Of a stretch of 64,000 nucleotides of DNA, positions 31,347 to 42,883 are shown piece after piece. The number at the start of each line of letters is the position of its first letter. The stretch's first letter is position 1. The notes under the pieces are model-generated. The model worked only from the letters and a program-made list of their open reading frames with translations, did no database searches and had not been told where the DNA came from. This DNA is from Mastigamoeba balamuthi. Its lineage: Eukaryota > Evosea > Mastigamoebida > Mastigamoebidae. The position numbers and the translations under genes are program-made. The DNA lies in contig CACRSC010000084.1 of the NCBI GenBank assembly GCA_902651635.1, positions 164,892 to 228,891 of the forward strand, read 5' to 3'.

Positions 31347-32586
31347 ATGGCAAACGCCCTCGAGGAGCTTCGCAAGTACACCACGGTCGTCGCCGACTCG
31401 GGCGAGTTCGAGTCGTTCGCAGCCTACCACCCGACCGACGCGACGACCAACCCCACCCTGATCCTCCAGGCCGCCTCTGCGACCTCCAACCCCAACTACC
31501 GCTCCATCGTCGGTGCGTTCGCAGCAGGAGAACAGCGAGCAAAGGAGCACAACACACATGCACTTCCCCCAACAACGCATACAAAAATAGACCGCTGCAA
31601 CGGACTCATCTCGCACGCACAGACCGCGCTGTCGCAGCGTCCAAGGCAGCGGCAGGGTCGGCGCAGCAGAGGACGACGGCGGCGCTCGCACGCGTGGCCG
31701 TCGAGTGGGGCATCGAGATCCTCAAGAACGTGCCCGGCCGCGTCAGCACCGAGGTCGACGCCCGCCTCTCGTTCGACACGCACGCCTCCATCGCCAAGGC
31801 CCGCGAGGCCGTCGCCCTCTACGAGGCCGCCGGCATCCCCAGGAGCCGCGTTCTGGTCCGATCCCCTTCTCTCCCTTTTTCTGATTACGTCATTTTCTAT
31901 TGACGTAATTCGGATTCGCCGTCGCCGACGTTTGGAATCTGACCCGCTCCTGCAGGTCAAGATCGCGGCGACGTGGGAGGGCGTCGAGGCGTGCCGCGTG
32001 CTGGAGAAGGAGGGCATCCACTGCAACATGACGCTCATCTTCAGCGCGGTCCAGGCCATGGCCTGCTCCGACGCGGGCGCCACGCTCATCTCGCCGTTCG
32101 TCGGCCGCATCACCGACTACTTCGCGGCCAAGGAGGGCCGCAAGGGCCCCTACGAGGCCGCCGCGGACCCCGGCGTCCTGAGCGTCGCTCGCATCTTCGC
32201 GGCCTTCAAGGCCCGCCACTCCAAGACGCAGGTCATGGGGGCGTCGTTCCGCACCAAGGAGCAGGTCCGTGCCACAGAGGGGCTAGAATCAATTGAATCT
32301 CACTGTCGTGGCTGCGCAGGTTTCCGCGCTGGCGGGCTGCGACCTGCTGACGATCTCCCCCAAGCTGCTCGGCGAGCTGCAGAACGCGCCGGCCGACTTT
32401 ATTCGTCGCAGGCTGGGGGCCGAGACGCCGGCCGACGTCCCCCAGTGGGAGGAGCTCACGCAGTCCCGCTTCCGCTTCCTGATGAACCAGGACGAGATGG
32501 CGACGATAAAGCTGGCCGAGGGCATTCGCCGCTTCTGCGCCGACATTGACGAGCTCGAGAAGCGTCTCGCATCGCTCATCCAGTGA
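31347..32586 (+). CDS. TAL1: Transaldolase
   Basis: Four exons (31347-31512, 31638-31855, 31956-32264, 32320-32586) give 319 residues, the usual length. Diagnostic motifs are present: [10 protein letters not shown] (substrate loop), [20 protein letters not shown], the Schiff-base lysine in [35 protein letters not shown] and MGASFRT. The enzyme moves a dihydroxyacetone unit between sedoheptulose-7-phosphate and glyceraldehyde-3-phosphate in the non-oxidative pentose phosphate pathway. Introns 2 and 3 carry AT-rich phrases (tgacgtaattcggattcg; gaatcaattgaatc). Entamoeba is reported to lack transaldolase, so presence here argues against that genus. Confidence 0.95.
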
Positions 32587-32740
32587 GAGGTTGTCGGGTT
32601 CCGCCCATTGAGAGCGTGCAGCATTCGTGAGCCCACATCTTTGTTTCTTCCCTGCCGTGAATGCACATGTAGCCCCAGGGGCACGCAAGCTCGGTTCCAA
32701 CGTGGGACCGGAATCAACACGATAATCGGAGACAGTGGCG

Positions 32741-33381
32741 TCAGGTGTTTTGCATCAGGTTGATGAACTCCTGGTAGTTGATCCTCCCGTCGTGGTTCGT
32801 GTCTGCCTCTTCCATCATGTGTGCGGCCTCCTCTTCGGTCATCTTGTCCCCGTACTCCATCATCGCCTTCTTGAACTCCTCCGCGTCCACGAAGCCGTCC
32901 CCGTTCGTGTCCCACGTCCTGAACGCCTCGAACAGCTCGAGTGCGTGGTCCGATGCCATGTTGTGGAGGTCTGCAGCGATCCACTTCAGTGTCTCCAAGT
33001 TGATCTTGGCGTCGCCCCCGTTCATGAGCCCGCCACACTCAGGGAACACACTCAGGAAGCTGCGAACGTGCTGCTGCGTGGGACAGAACTCTGCAAGGAC
33101 AGGGATATCAGTGAAGCACGAGCCCTGCAGGTGCGTAAGGTGCTCACTGAGCATGTTGAGGCCAGCCGTCATCTCCTCGATGCTGAGATAGCCGTCTCCG
33201 TCCGCATCAAGCAGCTTGAACTCCATCTCGACCTCGGCGACCTGCTGTGGGGTCTGGTCTTCGCGTTAGCCCCACACGACGAGGGCACGGGAAAGACCAT
33301 TTTGGAGATGGCCTCGCTCGCGCGAGAGTACATCTCTTTCGTGCACGCTCTCTCCGTCGACTTGGCCTGGTCGTCGCTCAT
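32741..33381 (-). CDS. EF-hand calcium-binding protein
   Basis: Exon 1 (from 33381) encodes MSDDQAKSTERACTKEMYSR… and joins across a 50-odd-nt intron to a long exon ending at 32741. Three canonical EF loops are visible: DADGDGYLSIEE, DTNGDGFVDAEE and DTNHDGRINYQE. The second and third form the usual C-terminal pair. Between loop 1 and loop 2 about 75 residues without a clear loop (…FTDIPVLAEFCPTQQHV…) probably hold a degenerate hand. At about 190 residues it is longer than calmodulin, and similar in layout to calcium-dependent-kinase regulatory halves or calcineurin-B-like proteins. Its partner is unknown. The gene is convergent with transaldolase. Confidence 0.88.
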
Positions 33382-33599
33382 GGAGAGCACCACAGGGCCA
33401 CACCACCCGGTCACCGTGAGAGCCATCCCCTCGCTCGCTAATAATAGCTCAACAGCAACAGCACAATGAATCTGTGATCAACGAGGGTATCCTTTCTTAT
33501 CCGTTAACACGGCACCGTACGTCCTTTGCCGGCGGTGCCTCCGAAACCACCACGTGCGGTGAGTGTCACGTGGAGCGCGTGCGTGTGGGGGTAGTTGGC

Positions 33600-34895
33600 C
33601 TAGTCGTTGAGCTGCGCTTCCAGAGCGTCGGCTATCATGTCTGCAGCCCCCTCATCCATGTTGTGCTTGTGGACGAAAGCGAGCGCGCTTTCGTACGCAT
33701 CGTCACCCTGTTGCATGCATGTCAGGGCCAGGACGACATCAGCAACCCTTCCCCAGCACTTACCTTGCTGAACTCGAGGACCTCGAAGACGCCCTCGGAG
33801 ATCTCGATGCGCATAATCACGTCGACATCCTTCTTCTGCTCCTGCTTGCCCTCCTCCTTCTGCTCCTGCTGCTGCTGCTGCTGCTGCTGCTCGGGCGCCG
33901 CGGCCTCCGCAGGAGCGCTGGCGTCCTTGCTCTCCTGGGGCGCGGGCGACTCGGGGGCCGCCGCAGCGGCTCCTGCAGGAGCCTCAGGCTTCTCCTGCGG
34001 CGCCTCGGGGGGAGGCGTCCCAGCAGCCGCCTGCTCCTGCGCCTTGGGGGGCTCGGGGGACGGCTCCTTGGGCACGTCGAACGCGCCAGAGGCAGCCTCC
34101 TGGCGCTGCTGCGGCTTCCTCTGCACCGCGAGCTTCGACTGCTGCTGCGGGCTCCTGGAGCCGCCCCTGTGCTGCTGCTGCTGCTCCTGCTCCCTCTGCT
34201 GTCCCTGCTGCTCCCTCGGCTGCCTGATCTGGCGCAGCGGCTGCGAGTCCTCCCTGCGGTCCCTGTGCTCCCTGCTGGGCGTCCTGGCCTGCTGCTGCTG
34301 CTGCGCAGGCTGCTGGCGGGTGCCCTGCTGCATGGACCTGAGCGTCGCCTGCTCCTGGTCGAGCCTCTCGCGGGCGTGGGCCAGCTCCGCCTCGAGCTCC
34401 TGGACCCTGTCCCAGCACTCGTCCACCACCCGCTTCTGCTTCTCCACGTCGCCCCCCGCTGCCCCCTGCGCCTTCTCCTCCACCACCACGACCCCCCCGC
34501 CCCCGACCTGCGCCGTGATGCGCATGCCGGCCCCTGCAGCGCCGTTGTTTGAGTGTCGCCCTCAGATATTTTCCCAATCTCAGATTCAATTCAATTGCTG
34601 CGGGGGAGCAGGTGGGAGAGGCACCGCGCGCACCGAGCTGGGGGACGGGACCCGAGGGGTCCTCGGCGACGCCCGACGCGGTGGTGACGAAGTGGCGCGG
34701 GCCGGGCTGCTGCTGCTGGCGGGCCGAGAGGTAGTTGGCGGGGCGCGGGCCCCGCGCTTGGCGCTCGTGGCGCAGCTCGTCGTAGCCGTCGTGCGTCCAC
34801 TTGTCGTCGCTGGCGGCGTCGAACGGGTCGTACGCCTCCCCGGTGCTCGTCTGGTAGTTCCGGGACCTCCTCCCCTGGCCTGTGCGGTAGCTCAT
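33600..34895 (-). CDS. Low-complexity Gln/Ala/Pro-rich protein with a small C-terminal domain
   Basis: The start at 34895 gives MSYRTGQGRRSRNYQTSTGE…PFDAASDDKWTHDGYDELRH. An intron at about 34,525-34,620 (containing a TCAATTCAATTG phrase) leads to VDECWDRVQELEAELAHARE, a short coiled coil. Long Gln, Arg/Glu and Ala/Pro tracts follow. The last part, DVIMRIEISEGVFEVLEFSK plus GDDAYESALAFVHKHNMDEG and ADMIADALEAQL, has the pattern of the small 'strand-strand-GDDP-helix-F-x-x-x-H-x-helix' domain found at the ends of several cytoskeletal and PFU-like proteins. No specific family is assigned. The low-complexity middle would be disordered. Confidence 0.65.
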
Positions 34896-35389
34896 CTTTC
34901 ACCCCCCGGCTTTTGAAAACAGTGAGAGAATTGTGAGATTCAAGTGTACGCAAGATCTGTATCAAGGCGGTCTGGCACACTGAAGAGCAGACTTCCGGGT
35001 TCTGATTGCGTTGCGCTGCATGCTATAGTGGGGAGAGAGAGAGCTGTGTTTGAATGCGACGAACACGATCATAGGCTTTCAATCAAAATCCGGACCTGTC
35101 GTGTGGTCTGATCCCGCTGTTTTCATTTGACTTACTTCTTCCCCCAGAGTGGCGCACGGATGCAGCACTCCCTCTAGGATCCCACCACTAACAATAAACG
35201 GCCACCGAATGCACAATTTAAGTGTGGGGGGACGGTGATCGACGTGCAGGCGGGCGACGATCACGAGAGGGAGGGCGCACCACTTCCTCATTGATTGATC
35301 TGGCTCTGGCGATTCCAGGCGCGGTGCCACGCCCGGGGAAAGAGATCCACATCCAACCATATCAAGCCGAGATATCGTCTGTTGGAAAA
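34896..35389. promoter_or_regulatory. Divergent intergenic region
   Basis: About 494 bp between two divergent genes. AGATATCG at 35370-35377 lies 13-20 bp upstream of the MscS-like start, and a GTATCAAGG lies about 65 bp upstream of the minus-strand gene. A short GAGAGAGAGAG run occurs at 35032-35042. No gene is seen. Confidence 0.45.
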
Positions 35390-37996
35390 ATGCAACAGGC
35401 GCGGTTGGAGGTACCACAGGCTTCCCGCCTTGCCGACGCGAGCCGCGTCTCCGTGGACATTCGCCGCGAGTACTACGCCGATGTCGGCCCGTCGCCTTCC
35501 GCCGGTTCCGACGCGGAGCTGCGCCTGAGGACAGCGCCCAAGCTCAGACTCGCAACACGGATCCTCTTCCAGCGGTTCTGGAAGGAACTGGTCGTGTTCC
35601 TCATCGCCGCCGCACTGGCCGGCATCGCGGTCGCCTTCGCTATGTTCGACAGGCTACATTACATGGCGGTGGACTCGGTGCACCTTTATTGCAGTGCGTG
35701 CGAACTGATCTCTTCCGAAATTGATGCCCGGGTCTTGCGCCCTTTTTCCTGACTGTCGTGTTTTTTGTTGCAAGTCTTTGGGTGGGCCGCGATCGCGGTG
35801 GGGTCGACTCTCGTGTTCGGCCCTGTCGCGTGGCTGGTCTCCCTGGGCATCCAGAGGTCGGTGATCAAGACAGACCCGTCATCGGACTTCCACTCTAGCG
35901 TAAGAAGGCCCTTTTTACCCCCCCTCCAAACACCCCGCACTGACGAACCCGCACACGCACCGCACAGTTCAAGCTGTATCTTACTCTCGGGGGAGTCGGT
36001 ATGCTGGCCGTCGCTGATCGCTTGCGCTAATCGAATCACCAGGAGCGTTGCTTGTGGGGATCAACCACGTGCTGTTCAAGGATCTGCCCGAAGACAGGTT
36101 CTTCTACCTCCACAGAACCACGATCCTCGTCACCATCATCGGCTTCTCCCGCGCAGCGATTCTGTTTGGCCAGGCAACAGACGCTCTCTGCTCGCCGAGC
36201 GCTAACCTTGTGAATTGTTCAGGAACTGGTCATCATATCGATCAACCGAACCACAATGTGGGAGAAAGTCTACGACCACTTGTTCCAAAGTACTCGGCAC
36301 CCCCACATCGTCACACCACTCACCTCGCCGTGCCCTCGCTTCCTCCCCAGACAAGGTCGTGAAAATACTGTCCAAGGGAACGAAGGTCAGGGTGCACAGG
36401 TCGCACCACAGCTCCCCGTCCGTGCTCGACGACGAGATACCCGTGACGCCCCGGCCAAACCCGACGGAGGCGAACCCCTGGTGGATGCCCAGGAGGAAAC
36501 AGGAGAAGCCCTCGCAGATCGCGTTCCAGAACGCCGTCCGGAAGATCACCGCCGAGGAGCTGTTCCTCCTCAGCACAGTGTTCCCCCGCACGTCCCAGGA
36601 TGACCCGCCGGCCGCCAGCCTGCGGGCGGCGGTGCAGATCCTGCATAACCTCGACACCAAGGGCCGCGGGTACTTCACCAAGGGCGACGTCATGCCGTAC
36701 TTCGTGACGACGGAGAGGGCTGAGCGCGCGTTCGCCATGTTCGACAGGTTCGGGTGCGGGCAGGTCACCGTCGAGGACGTGTCCGCGGTGCTCCTCAAGA
36801 TGCTCTCGGAGCACTCGATGCTGCTCGAGACGCTCCTGGACCGCCGGGATATCGCGGACATCATCGACAGGATCATCCTCGTCCTCTTCTGGTTCGTCGT
36901 CATCCTCTGCGCCATCCCTCTGTATGGCAAGAGCATCAGCTCGTACGCAGCGTCACCCCCCCGGCCGTCCCCGCTCGATGCCTTGAACTCACAGCTCGCC
37001 AGGCTGCTGCTGCCGCTATCGACGTCGTTCCTGGGGTTCTCGTTCGTGTTCGGGGGCTCGCTCAAGAGCCTGTACGAGTCGATCATCGTCATCTTCGTCA
37101 TAAGGCCGTTCGACCGCGGCGACAGGATCAAGCTGCTCACCACAGGGACGCTGATCGTCGGCAAGATGAACCTGCTCACTACCGAGGCGCGCACGCCGGA
37201 CGGCCAGCTCTACATCATACCCAACAGCACGCTGTTCAGCAGCATCGTCGTCAACTACAAGCGCGGCACCGACTTCTGCCTCAACGCCATTCTTCAGTTC
37301 AGCGCCGAGACGCCGCAGCACCTCATCGACGAGTTCGAGAAGCGGATGGCCGAGTTCTACCGGACCGACACACGCGCGCCGTGGGTCCCCGACTCGTTCG
37401 TCTTCTGGTCGAGCGGCATCCAGGACATGACGCGCATGACGTACGAGATCTGGATACAGGTCCGCGGGATCACGTGGCAGTACCCCAGCAAGTACAACCG
37501 CTCCAAGACGCTGACGTACACCGAGGCCAAGCGCATCTGCCTCGAGCTCGGCATCACGTGCCTCAACACGGCGCAGCCCGTGCTGCTCTCCAAGGCGACC
37601 GGGGACGCGGCCGTCAAGTCGACGCAGGGCTCCACGGCGCTCGACAAGCAGCACAGCGAGCACAGCCTGATGGCGCCCGGCGACGTCCGCAGGCGGGCCC
37701 GCAAGCTGCGCGAGTCCACCAACCCCGAGGAGGACGACGGCACCGACACGAACCACTCGCTCGACGACTTTGACGAGAACGTGCCGCTGACCACCGCGAT
37801 CCGGACCTCTGGCGACCCGCTGATCGCCGCGTCGAGCCTGGGCACCATGAACATGCACGCGGCAGCGGGGTCGAGCTCCACGGCGTACCAGTTCTCGCTG
37901 CTGAGCTCTCTGGTCCAGGCGCCGGCCGCCAAGCGCCAGTCCGAGTCAGGCGACGACGGTGACGACCTCGACGATCACACAAGAGGGCCGCGCTGA
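35390..37996 (+). CDS. MscS-like mechanosensitive channel with EF-hands
   Basis: The start at 35390 gives MQQARLEVPQASRLADASRV. Short exons encode transmembrane segments (ELVVFLIAAALAGIAVAFAM, VFGWAAIAVGSTLVFG, TTILVTIIGFSRAAILF). The long last exon holds two EF-hand-like loops (DTKGRGYFTKGD and DRFGCGQVTVED), further membrane segments (IIDRIILVLFWFVVILCAIP) and the pore-lining region plus MscS β-domain (SLKSLYESIIVIFVIRPFDR, GDRIKL, GQLYIIPNSTLFSSIVVNYK). The order EF-hand, pore helix, β-domain is that of eukaryotic MscS-like proteins such as fission-yeast Msy1/2 and plant MSL10-type channels. These open on membrane tension. The C-terminal 130 residues are acidic and Ser-rich, probably regulatory. 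Confidence 0.88.
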
Positions 37997-38762
37997 CCTG
38001 GCCGTCTTCCCACCCTGTTGAGCAATAGCCAATCATCAAACCGTGCTTAAAGCGTGCATGCGGTGCCCGACTCAGCTCTCTGTGCTCGTCCCTCTGCGTG
38101 CACGATGCAGAGCTCGGGTCGATTTTGCATGAATTCTGAGTATTGCTCAATTCTCGAGCTGTCTGTCGGCCGGTAGTTCTGTTGTTCTGTTGTTCTGTTG
38201 TGCTCGAGCGGTGTTCTCACAAAGCCACGGGCCGAAATATCTCATTATCAGGAAATAATCGGGAAAATAACTTGTGGGGGTGGATGTCCTGCCCAGAGGG
38301 ACGGTCGGTGGACCAGCAGCCCGATCAGGTATGGGAACCCTGGGCTCGGCCAGTGGCTCAATTGCTCGTCTCCCGCCGAAGCAGACCGCACGCGCGCCTC
38401 GCTGCGCGCAGGAGGCCGTGCTGTGAAATAGCGGCGGGTGTGGTGTGTGGTGCTGACGGTGTGGGTTCTAGAGAGCGAGGATCAACTGACTGCACGAAAT
38501 TCAACAGAATGCGAATACAAATACGTCTGCGCCGGCGACGTGGCAGCATATCCCGCCACACGGCGCCACCGACGAAGCACGGGCGAGAGCCGGCAGGGAG
38601 AAGCTGTCCGAAGGACCCCCCAGATAGTTTTCTGGCGGAAGATATTTTCCTCCCCTCCCAATCAGAAAAACCGCCCAGGATCTCCGGTCCACCTCATTTT
38701 TCAAAAACCCGGTGAACTGCACAACAAACCACATTTTCGTTCATTCATTCAGTCAGCGAGAA
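37997..38762. other. Intergenic region upstream of P5C reductase
   Basis: No gene is seen. A TTCTGTTG repeat lies at about 38,174-38,200, a GAAATATCTCATTATCAGG phrase at about 38,237, and AGATATTTTCC at 38639-38649, about 115-125 bp upstream of the next start. Confidence 0.5.
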
Positions 38763-39922
38763 ATGTCGTCCCACTCGGTCGCTGCTGCTCCGTCGCCGCT
38801 GGCAGGCATGAAGATCGCCCTGATCGGCTGTGGCGTGATGGGTGAGGCCATCCTCAAGGCCCTGCTGGCCTCCAAGGCCGCCACTGCGGACCAAATCCGC
38901 GTCGCCGAGGTTCTGACATTCCTCCCACCTTTCCACGAAATTTCCCCCAGGATTGTTCACCATTTCGCCCCCCTGAATTGAGTTTGCGTAATCCCCCTGC
39001 CCCCGCAAGGGCAACCGCCTAGTCACCCGCGCGGCCCGTGTCCGGTTCTGCTCCCTTCCGACGTCGTTCTCGAGTCGGCCGGGGCCTTCCCACCCACGTC
39101 CCGACACCCTGCACTCCGCCCACTCCCAAACAACCTCTGACCGACGTCACGCACGCACGTGCACAGGGCTACGCGGACCGGGCCAACGACATCGCGGAGA
39201 AGTACCGCGTCGCGACGACGACGGACGCGGCCGAGGCCGCCGCCGGGGCGGACCTGGCGGTGCTGGCCTGCAAGCCGCAGCAGCTGGAGCCCGTCTTCGC
39301 CTCGCTGCGGGCCGCGCACTTTGGTGCCGACGCGCTGCTGCTGAGCATCTGCGCGGGCGTGCCGATCGCGCGGCTGCAGGCGGGGACCGGGGCCGCGGGG
39401 GCGCAGCGGGTGGTGCGGGTGATGCCCAACACGCCGGCGCAGATCGGGGAGGGCATGAGCGCGTGGGCGTGCTCGGGGAACCTCTCGGCCGAGCAGACGG
39501 CGGCGACGCGGGCGGTGCTGGCGGCGCTGGGCGAGGAGGTCCGCGTGGCCGACGAGGCGCAGCTCGACATGGCGACGGCGCTGAGCGGGTCGGGCCCGGC
39601 GTACGTGCTGCTGTTCATGGAGGCGATGATCGACGCGGGCGTCCACATGGGCTTCCCGCGCGCCACGGCCGAGAAGCTCGTCATGCAGACGTTCCGCGGG
39701 ACCACCGAGTACGCGCTGACCGCCGGCAAGGGCGTCCACGTCGCCGCCCTCAGGAACCAGGTCACCAGCCCCGGCGGCACGACCGCCGCGGCCCTCTACG
39801 AGCTCGAGCGCGGCGGCATGAGGACCGTCGTCTCGGACGCCGTCTGGGCCTGCTACCGCAGGTCCCAGGAGCTCGGCAAGTCGGGAGCCGCCCCGAGCGC
39901 CCCGCAGAGCAACAAGAACTGA
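38763..39922 (+). CDS. proC: Pyrroline-5-carboxylate reductase
   Basis: Two exons (38763-38909 and 39167-39922) give 300 residues. The first carries the NAD(P)-binding Rossmann start MKIALIGCGVMGEAILKALL. The second has LAVLACKPQQLEPVFASL, LLLSICAGVPIARLQ, RVVRVMPNTPAQIGEGM and the substrate-site signature ATALSGSGPAYVLLFMEAMI. It ends with TSPGGTTAAALYELERGGMR, the PROSITE-type P5CR block. The enzyme reduces Δ1-pyrroline-5-carboxylate to proline, the last step of proline synthesis. The 257-nt intron is longer than most here. Confidence 0.96.
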
Positions 39923-40222
39923 GAGGCTACCAATCCCCCTCTACCCCTACCCCTATCCCCCCCCCTCCCGGAAGTGTGTGTGTGCGCGATGGAGAGAAAG
40001 GACCCCACCCACTCAACTCATGCGGTACAGCCGTGTGCCTTAAGAACATAATTTTTTGGATGACCTGCCCCGACACGTGGAGCCGTGCTTCCCAACTGAT
40101 TCTCCAAAAACAAGACCCCCCCTACCGGCAAAGACCGTGACGTACAAAAGCCAAAAGCCGAGAGAAGGCGGCGTTGTTGTGGCATCCCCCCACCTCCCTC
40201 CCTGCACGGCTGCCGGCTGCCC
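39923..40222. other. Short convergent intergenic region
   Basis: Three hundred bases between two convergent genes. A C-rich simple-sequence run (CCCCTACCCCTATCCCC) follows the P5C reductase stop. Nothing else is recognised. Confidence 0.5.
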
Positions 40223-42883
40223 TCAGAGATACCGCGGCAGCAGAGCACAGAGAACGGCGACCGAAAACTCGGCCCTGGCCCCGAGGATGGCCAGCGATCC
40301 GGCGCTGCTGGTCTCCTGCGTAGGGTGGCTGACGTGGCTCCTGGCGGACTCGTCGTGCGACGCTGGAGGCTTTGAGCTGCAGCCGTCCACCTTGCAGGAC
40401 TCGCTGTACTTCTTGTCGGGCTCGTTGCACACCAGCGCCTGCTGCACGTCGTGGCCCATGCTGCGGACCTGCGGGCACGACCACCTGCCCGTCGTCCGCA
40501 GGTTCTCCATCTGGCTCACCGTAATGCCGCTGGCCGCGGACTCGCTGAGCAGCAGAGCGCGCTCCTGCAGGCCCCCGAACACAGCGAAGGGGATGGCAGC
40601 GACCTGCTCCGCGCTGAGAGCCCTGACGACGTCGTTGGTGAAGAACTTCATCGTGCGGACGTATCCGAATGCCTGGGCTGCGATGTGCGGCAGGTGCCCT
40701 GGGCGGACCCCGGGGTATCCGCTCTTCATGTTCCCGAACATCTCCTTCCCGATGCACTGCGCGTCATTGTCGGCGCTGAGCGACATCTGCAGCCAGTGGG
40801 GCGTGGCGTTGCGCGACAGCTGAGAGCACAGCTTGTGAATTGGCGCCACGGTCCCGTTGCCGACGAGCCTCCCAAACGCCTGAGTTGTCTGCAGGTTGAT
40901 CAGAGACATGCTATCGGACGTGAGCCCCTCCACCAGAGATTCGCCGTGCTTCTCCACCAGCGCAACCCACACGACGGCGCTGAGCCCTCCGTGCCCGTCG
41001 CTGCTCATCGCCAGAATCTTCTCGAGAGTAGCTGCCAGCGCCTGCTCCGCGCGCCACTCGAATGTGCACGAGAGCTCGAACCCGCCGAATGCCACGACGC
41101 TGGCGGAGCGAAGACAGTCCAGTTCGAGCTTGCGGCACGGAGGCTCTCGCTTCCCGAGGAACCTTGTCTGGTTGCTGCCGAGGCCAGAGCACGAGGTCTT
41201 GAGCCCCCCGATGTTTTCGGAGGTGAATCCGGCGACGGACATGGCCGGAATGGCGGACACTTGCTGTGCAGACAGCTCGGACACGAACCTCGCGGTCAGG
41301 TGCGAGACGCACGTCGCCTTGATCCCACCGAGGCCAGGCAGCGAGAAGAAGTGCGCGCACGAGCCACCGAAGCCAGCGCACGCATCGATCGATCTGGCGG
41401 AACTGCCTATCCTGCTCGCCTGCGCCCCAGTGAACGCAGCGCAAGTGGGACCGAGCTCAGCGAGGTTGCCAGCTGTGAAGCCAGCACAGGCCGATACGGG
41501 TATACTGGACAGTGCCTCAGCGCTCAGCGCAGCGACATACTTGGGCGTAAGGAACAACACGCACTGCGACCGGAGGCCCGAGGCAGCACCGGGCATTAGG
41601 CTGGCGGCGCACAGGGCAGTCATTCCCCCGCACGCGTCAGTGCTGGCGATCGACGTCCCCAGCGCGCTGGCCTGCTCCGCGGTGATTCCCGAGCACGCAG
41701 CGGCCAGAGGCGCTATGTTCTCGCGGGTCCAGCCAGCAAACGACTGCGCCGGCATCTCGCGAAGGTGGGCGGAGGTGAGCGCGGCCACGAATCCGCTGCT
41801 GAGGTGCGACACACAGGCCGCGGTCACTCGCGCCATCGCCGCAGCAGGAGTGCTGTTACCACACGTGGCCGAGAGAAACGAGCAGGCGTCTGGGGACAGA
41901 AAGCTGCGGCCGATCATGGCCACCTGGTCAGCGACGAGCCCGCCGCATGCAGTCCCGAGCGCCCCGATGTTGTCGTTGAACCCGGAGAAAGCGGTGGCAT
42001 TCAGCCCAGAGACAGCGGCGCCAGAGAGGCCCGCGACAAAGGCCTTTGACACTTGCCTCATACACGCAGCGGTCGCGCGGGAGAGCGACGCGCTCGACAG
42101 GTGCTCCGCACAGGACCTCTGAAGGCCAGCACACGTGTCGGCTCGGTTCATCGACACGCCGAGCATCGCAAACTGGTCAGCTCCGACCCCGTCGCACGCC
42201 GACGTCAGCCCCGCCACGTTGTCTCTGGTCCAGCCTGCCCACGACTGCGCGGGAATCGCTGCAACCTGCTCGCGGCCCAGCCCAGAGACGGCTCCCACAG
42301 ACAGCTGCGCGAGGCAGTTCGCCCTGAGACCCGCAGCAGCGGCCGCCGAGAGCGAAGACGTGCACGCGGCACTGATGCCAGCACACGCGTCGTTGTTGTT
42401 CAGCGTCGAGCCGATCGCGGAGACCTGAGCGCTGCCGAGGTTGGCGCAGGCCGCGCCGAGAGCGGCGACGGAGCTCTTGGCGAGCCCAGCGAACGAGTCG
42501 GCGGGGATCTGGCCGATAGCCGATCCCGCCAGCGACCCCAGGAACGCCGGCGACAGCGACGACATGCAGTTCTTACGGATACCCGGAGCAGCCGACGCGG
42601 GGAGCACCGACGCGCACGCGGGGCTGAGGCCACCGCACGCCCCGATGCCCGCGACGGTGCTTTCGAGCTGCGCGACGCGAGCAGAGTCGAAGCCTGCGCA
42701 CGAGGGGCCCGGCAGAGCCCGCAGGTCTGCGGCGCGGGCGCTGGCGAAGCAGAGGGGGTCCAGGGCCGAGAGCTGCGCCGAGGTGACCGCAGACCAGTCC
42801 TGCGGGCACGACGCCCCCAGCACCAGGCTGGCGCTGGCGAGAACGGCGGCGATGCAGAGGAAACGGGAGTGGCCCGTGTACAT
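40223..42883 (-). CDS. Secreted or GPI-anchored protein with six Cys-containing ~84-residue repeats
   Basis: A single exon of 886 residues. An upstream in-frame Met at 42946 exists, but the start at 42883 gives a clean signal peptide (MYTGHSRFLCIAAVLASASL, cleavage likely after VLGA). From about residue 85, six repeats of about 84 residues run in tandem. Each begins with a variant of DACAG and has about four cysteines, followed by 'FV..LS…V.AIPA.SFAGWT..N' and '…L..AC.G'. The first copy and the last two are more diverged. A Cys-containing region without repeats follows, and the chain ends in a hydrophobic stretch (SLAILGARAEFSVAVLCALL) that could be a GPI signal. The 'IPA.SFAG' phrase recalls solenoid-like surface repeats of other protists. 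An extracellular adhesive or structural role is inferred, and no named family is recognised. Confidence 0.8.
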   Translation of the reverse strand: MYTGHSRFLCIAAVLASASLVLGASCPQDWSAVTSAQLSALDPLCFASARAADLRALPGPSCAGFDSARVAQLESTVAGIGACGGLSPACASVLPASAAPGIRKNCMSSLSPAFLGSLAGSAIGQIPADSFAGLAKSSVAALGAACANLGSAQVSAIGSTLNNNDACAGISAACTSSLSAAAAAGLRANCLAQLSVGAVSGLGREQVAAIPAQSWAGWTRDNVAGLTSACDGVGADQFAMLGVSMNRADTCAGLQRSCAEHLSSASLSRATAACMRQVSKAFVAGLSGAAVSGLNATAFSGFNDNIGALGTACGGLVADQVAMIGRSFLSPDACSFLSATCGNSTPAAAMARVTAACVSHLSSGFVAALTSAHLREMPAQSFAGWTRENIAPLAAACSGITAEQASALGTSIASTDACGGMTALCAASLMPGAASGLRSQCVLFLTPKYVAALSAEALSSIPVSACAGFTAGNLAELGPTCAAFTGAQASRIGSSARSIDACAGFGGSCAHFFSLPGLGGIKATCVSHLTARFVSELSAQQVSAIPAMSVAGFTSENIGGLKTSCSGLGSNQTRFLGKREPPCRKLELDCLRSASVVAFGGFELSCTFEWRAEQALAATLEKILAMSSDGHGGLSAVVWVALVEKHGESLVEGLTSDSMSLINLQTTQAFGRLVGNGTVAPIHKLCSQLSRNATPHWLQMSLSADNDAQCIGKEMFGNMKSGYPGVRPGHLPHIAAQAFGYVRTMKFFTNDVVRALSAEQVAAIPFAVFGGLQERALLLSESAASGITVSQMENLRTTGRWSCPQVRSMGHDVQQALVCNEPDKKYSESCKVDGCSSKPPASHDESARSHVSHPTQETSSAGSLAILGARAEFSVAVLCALLPRYL

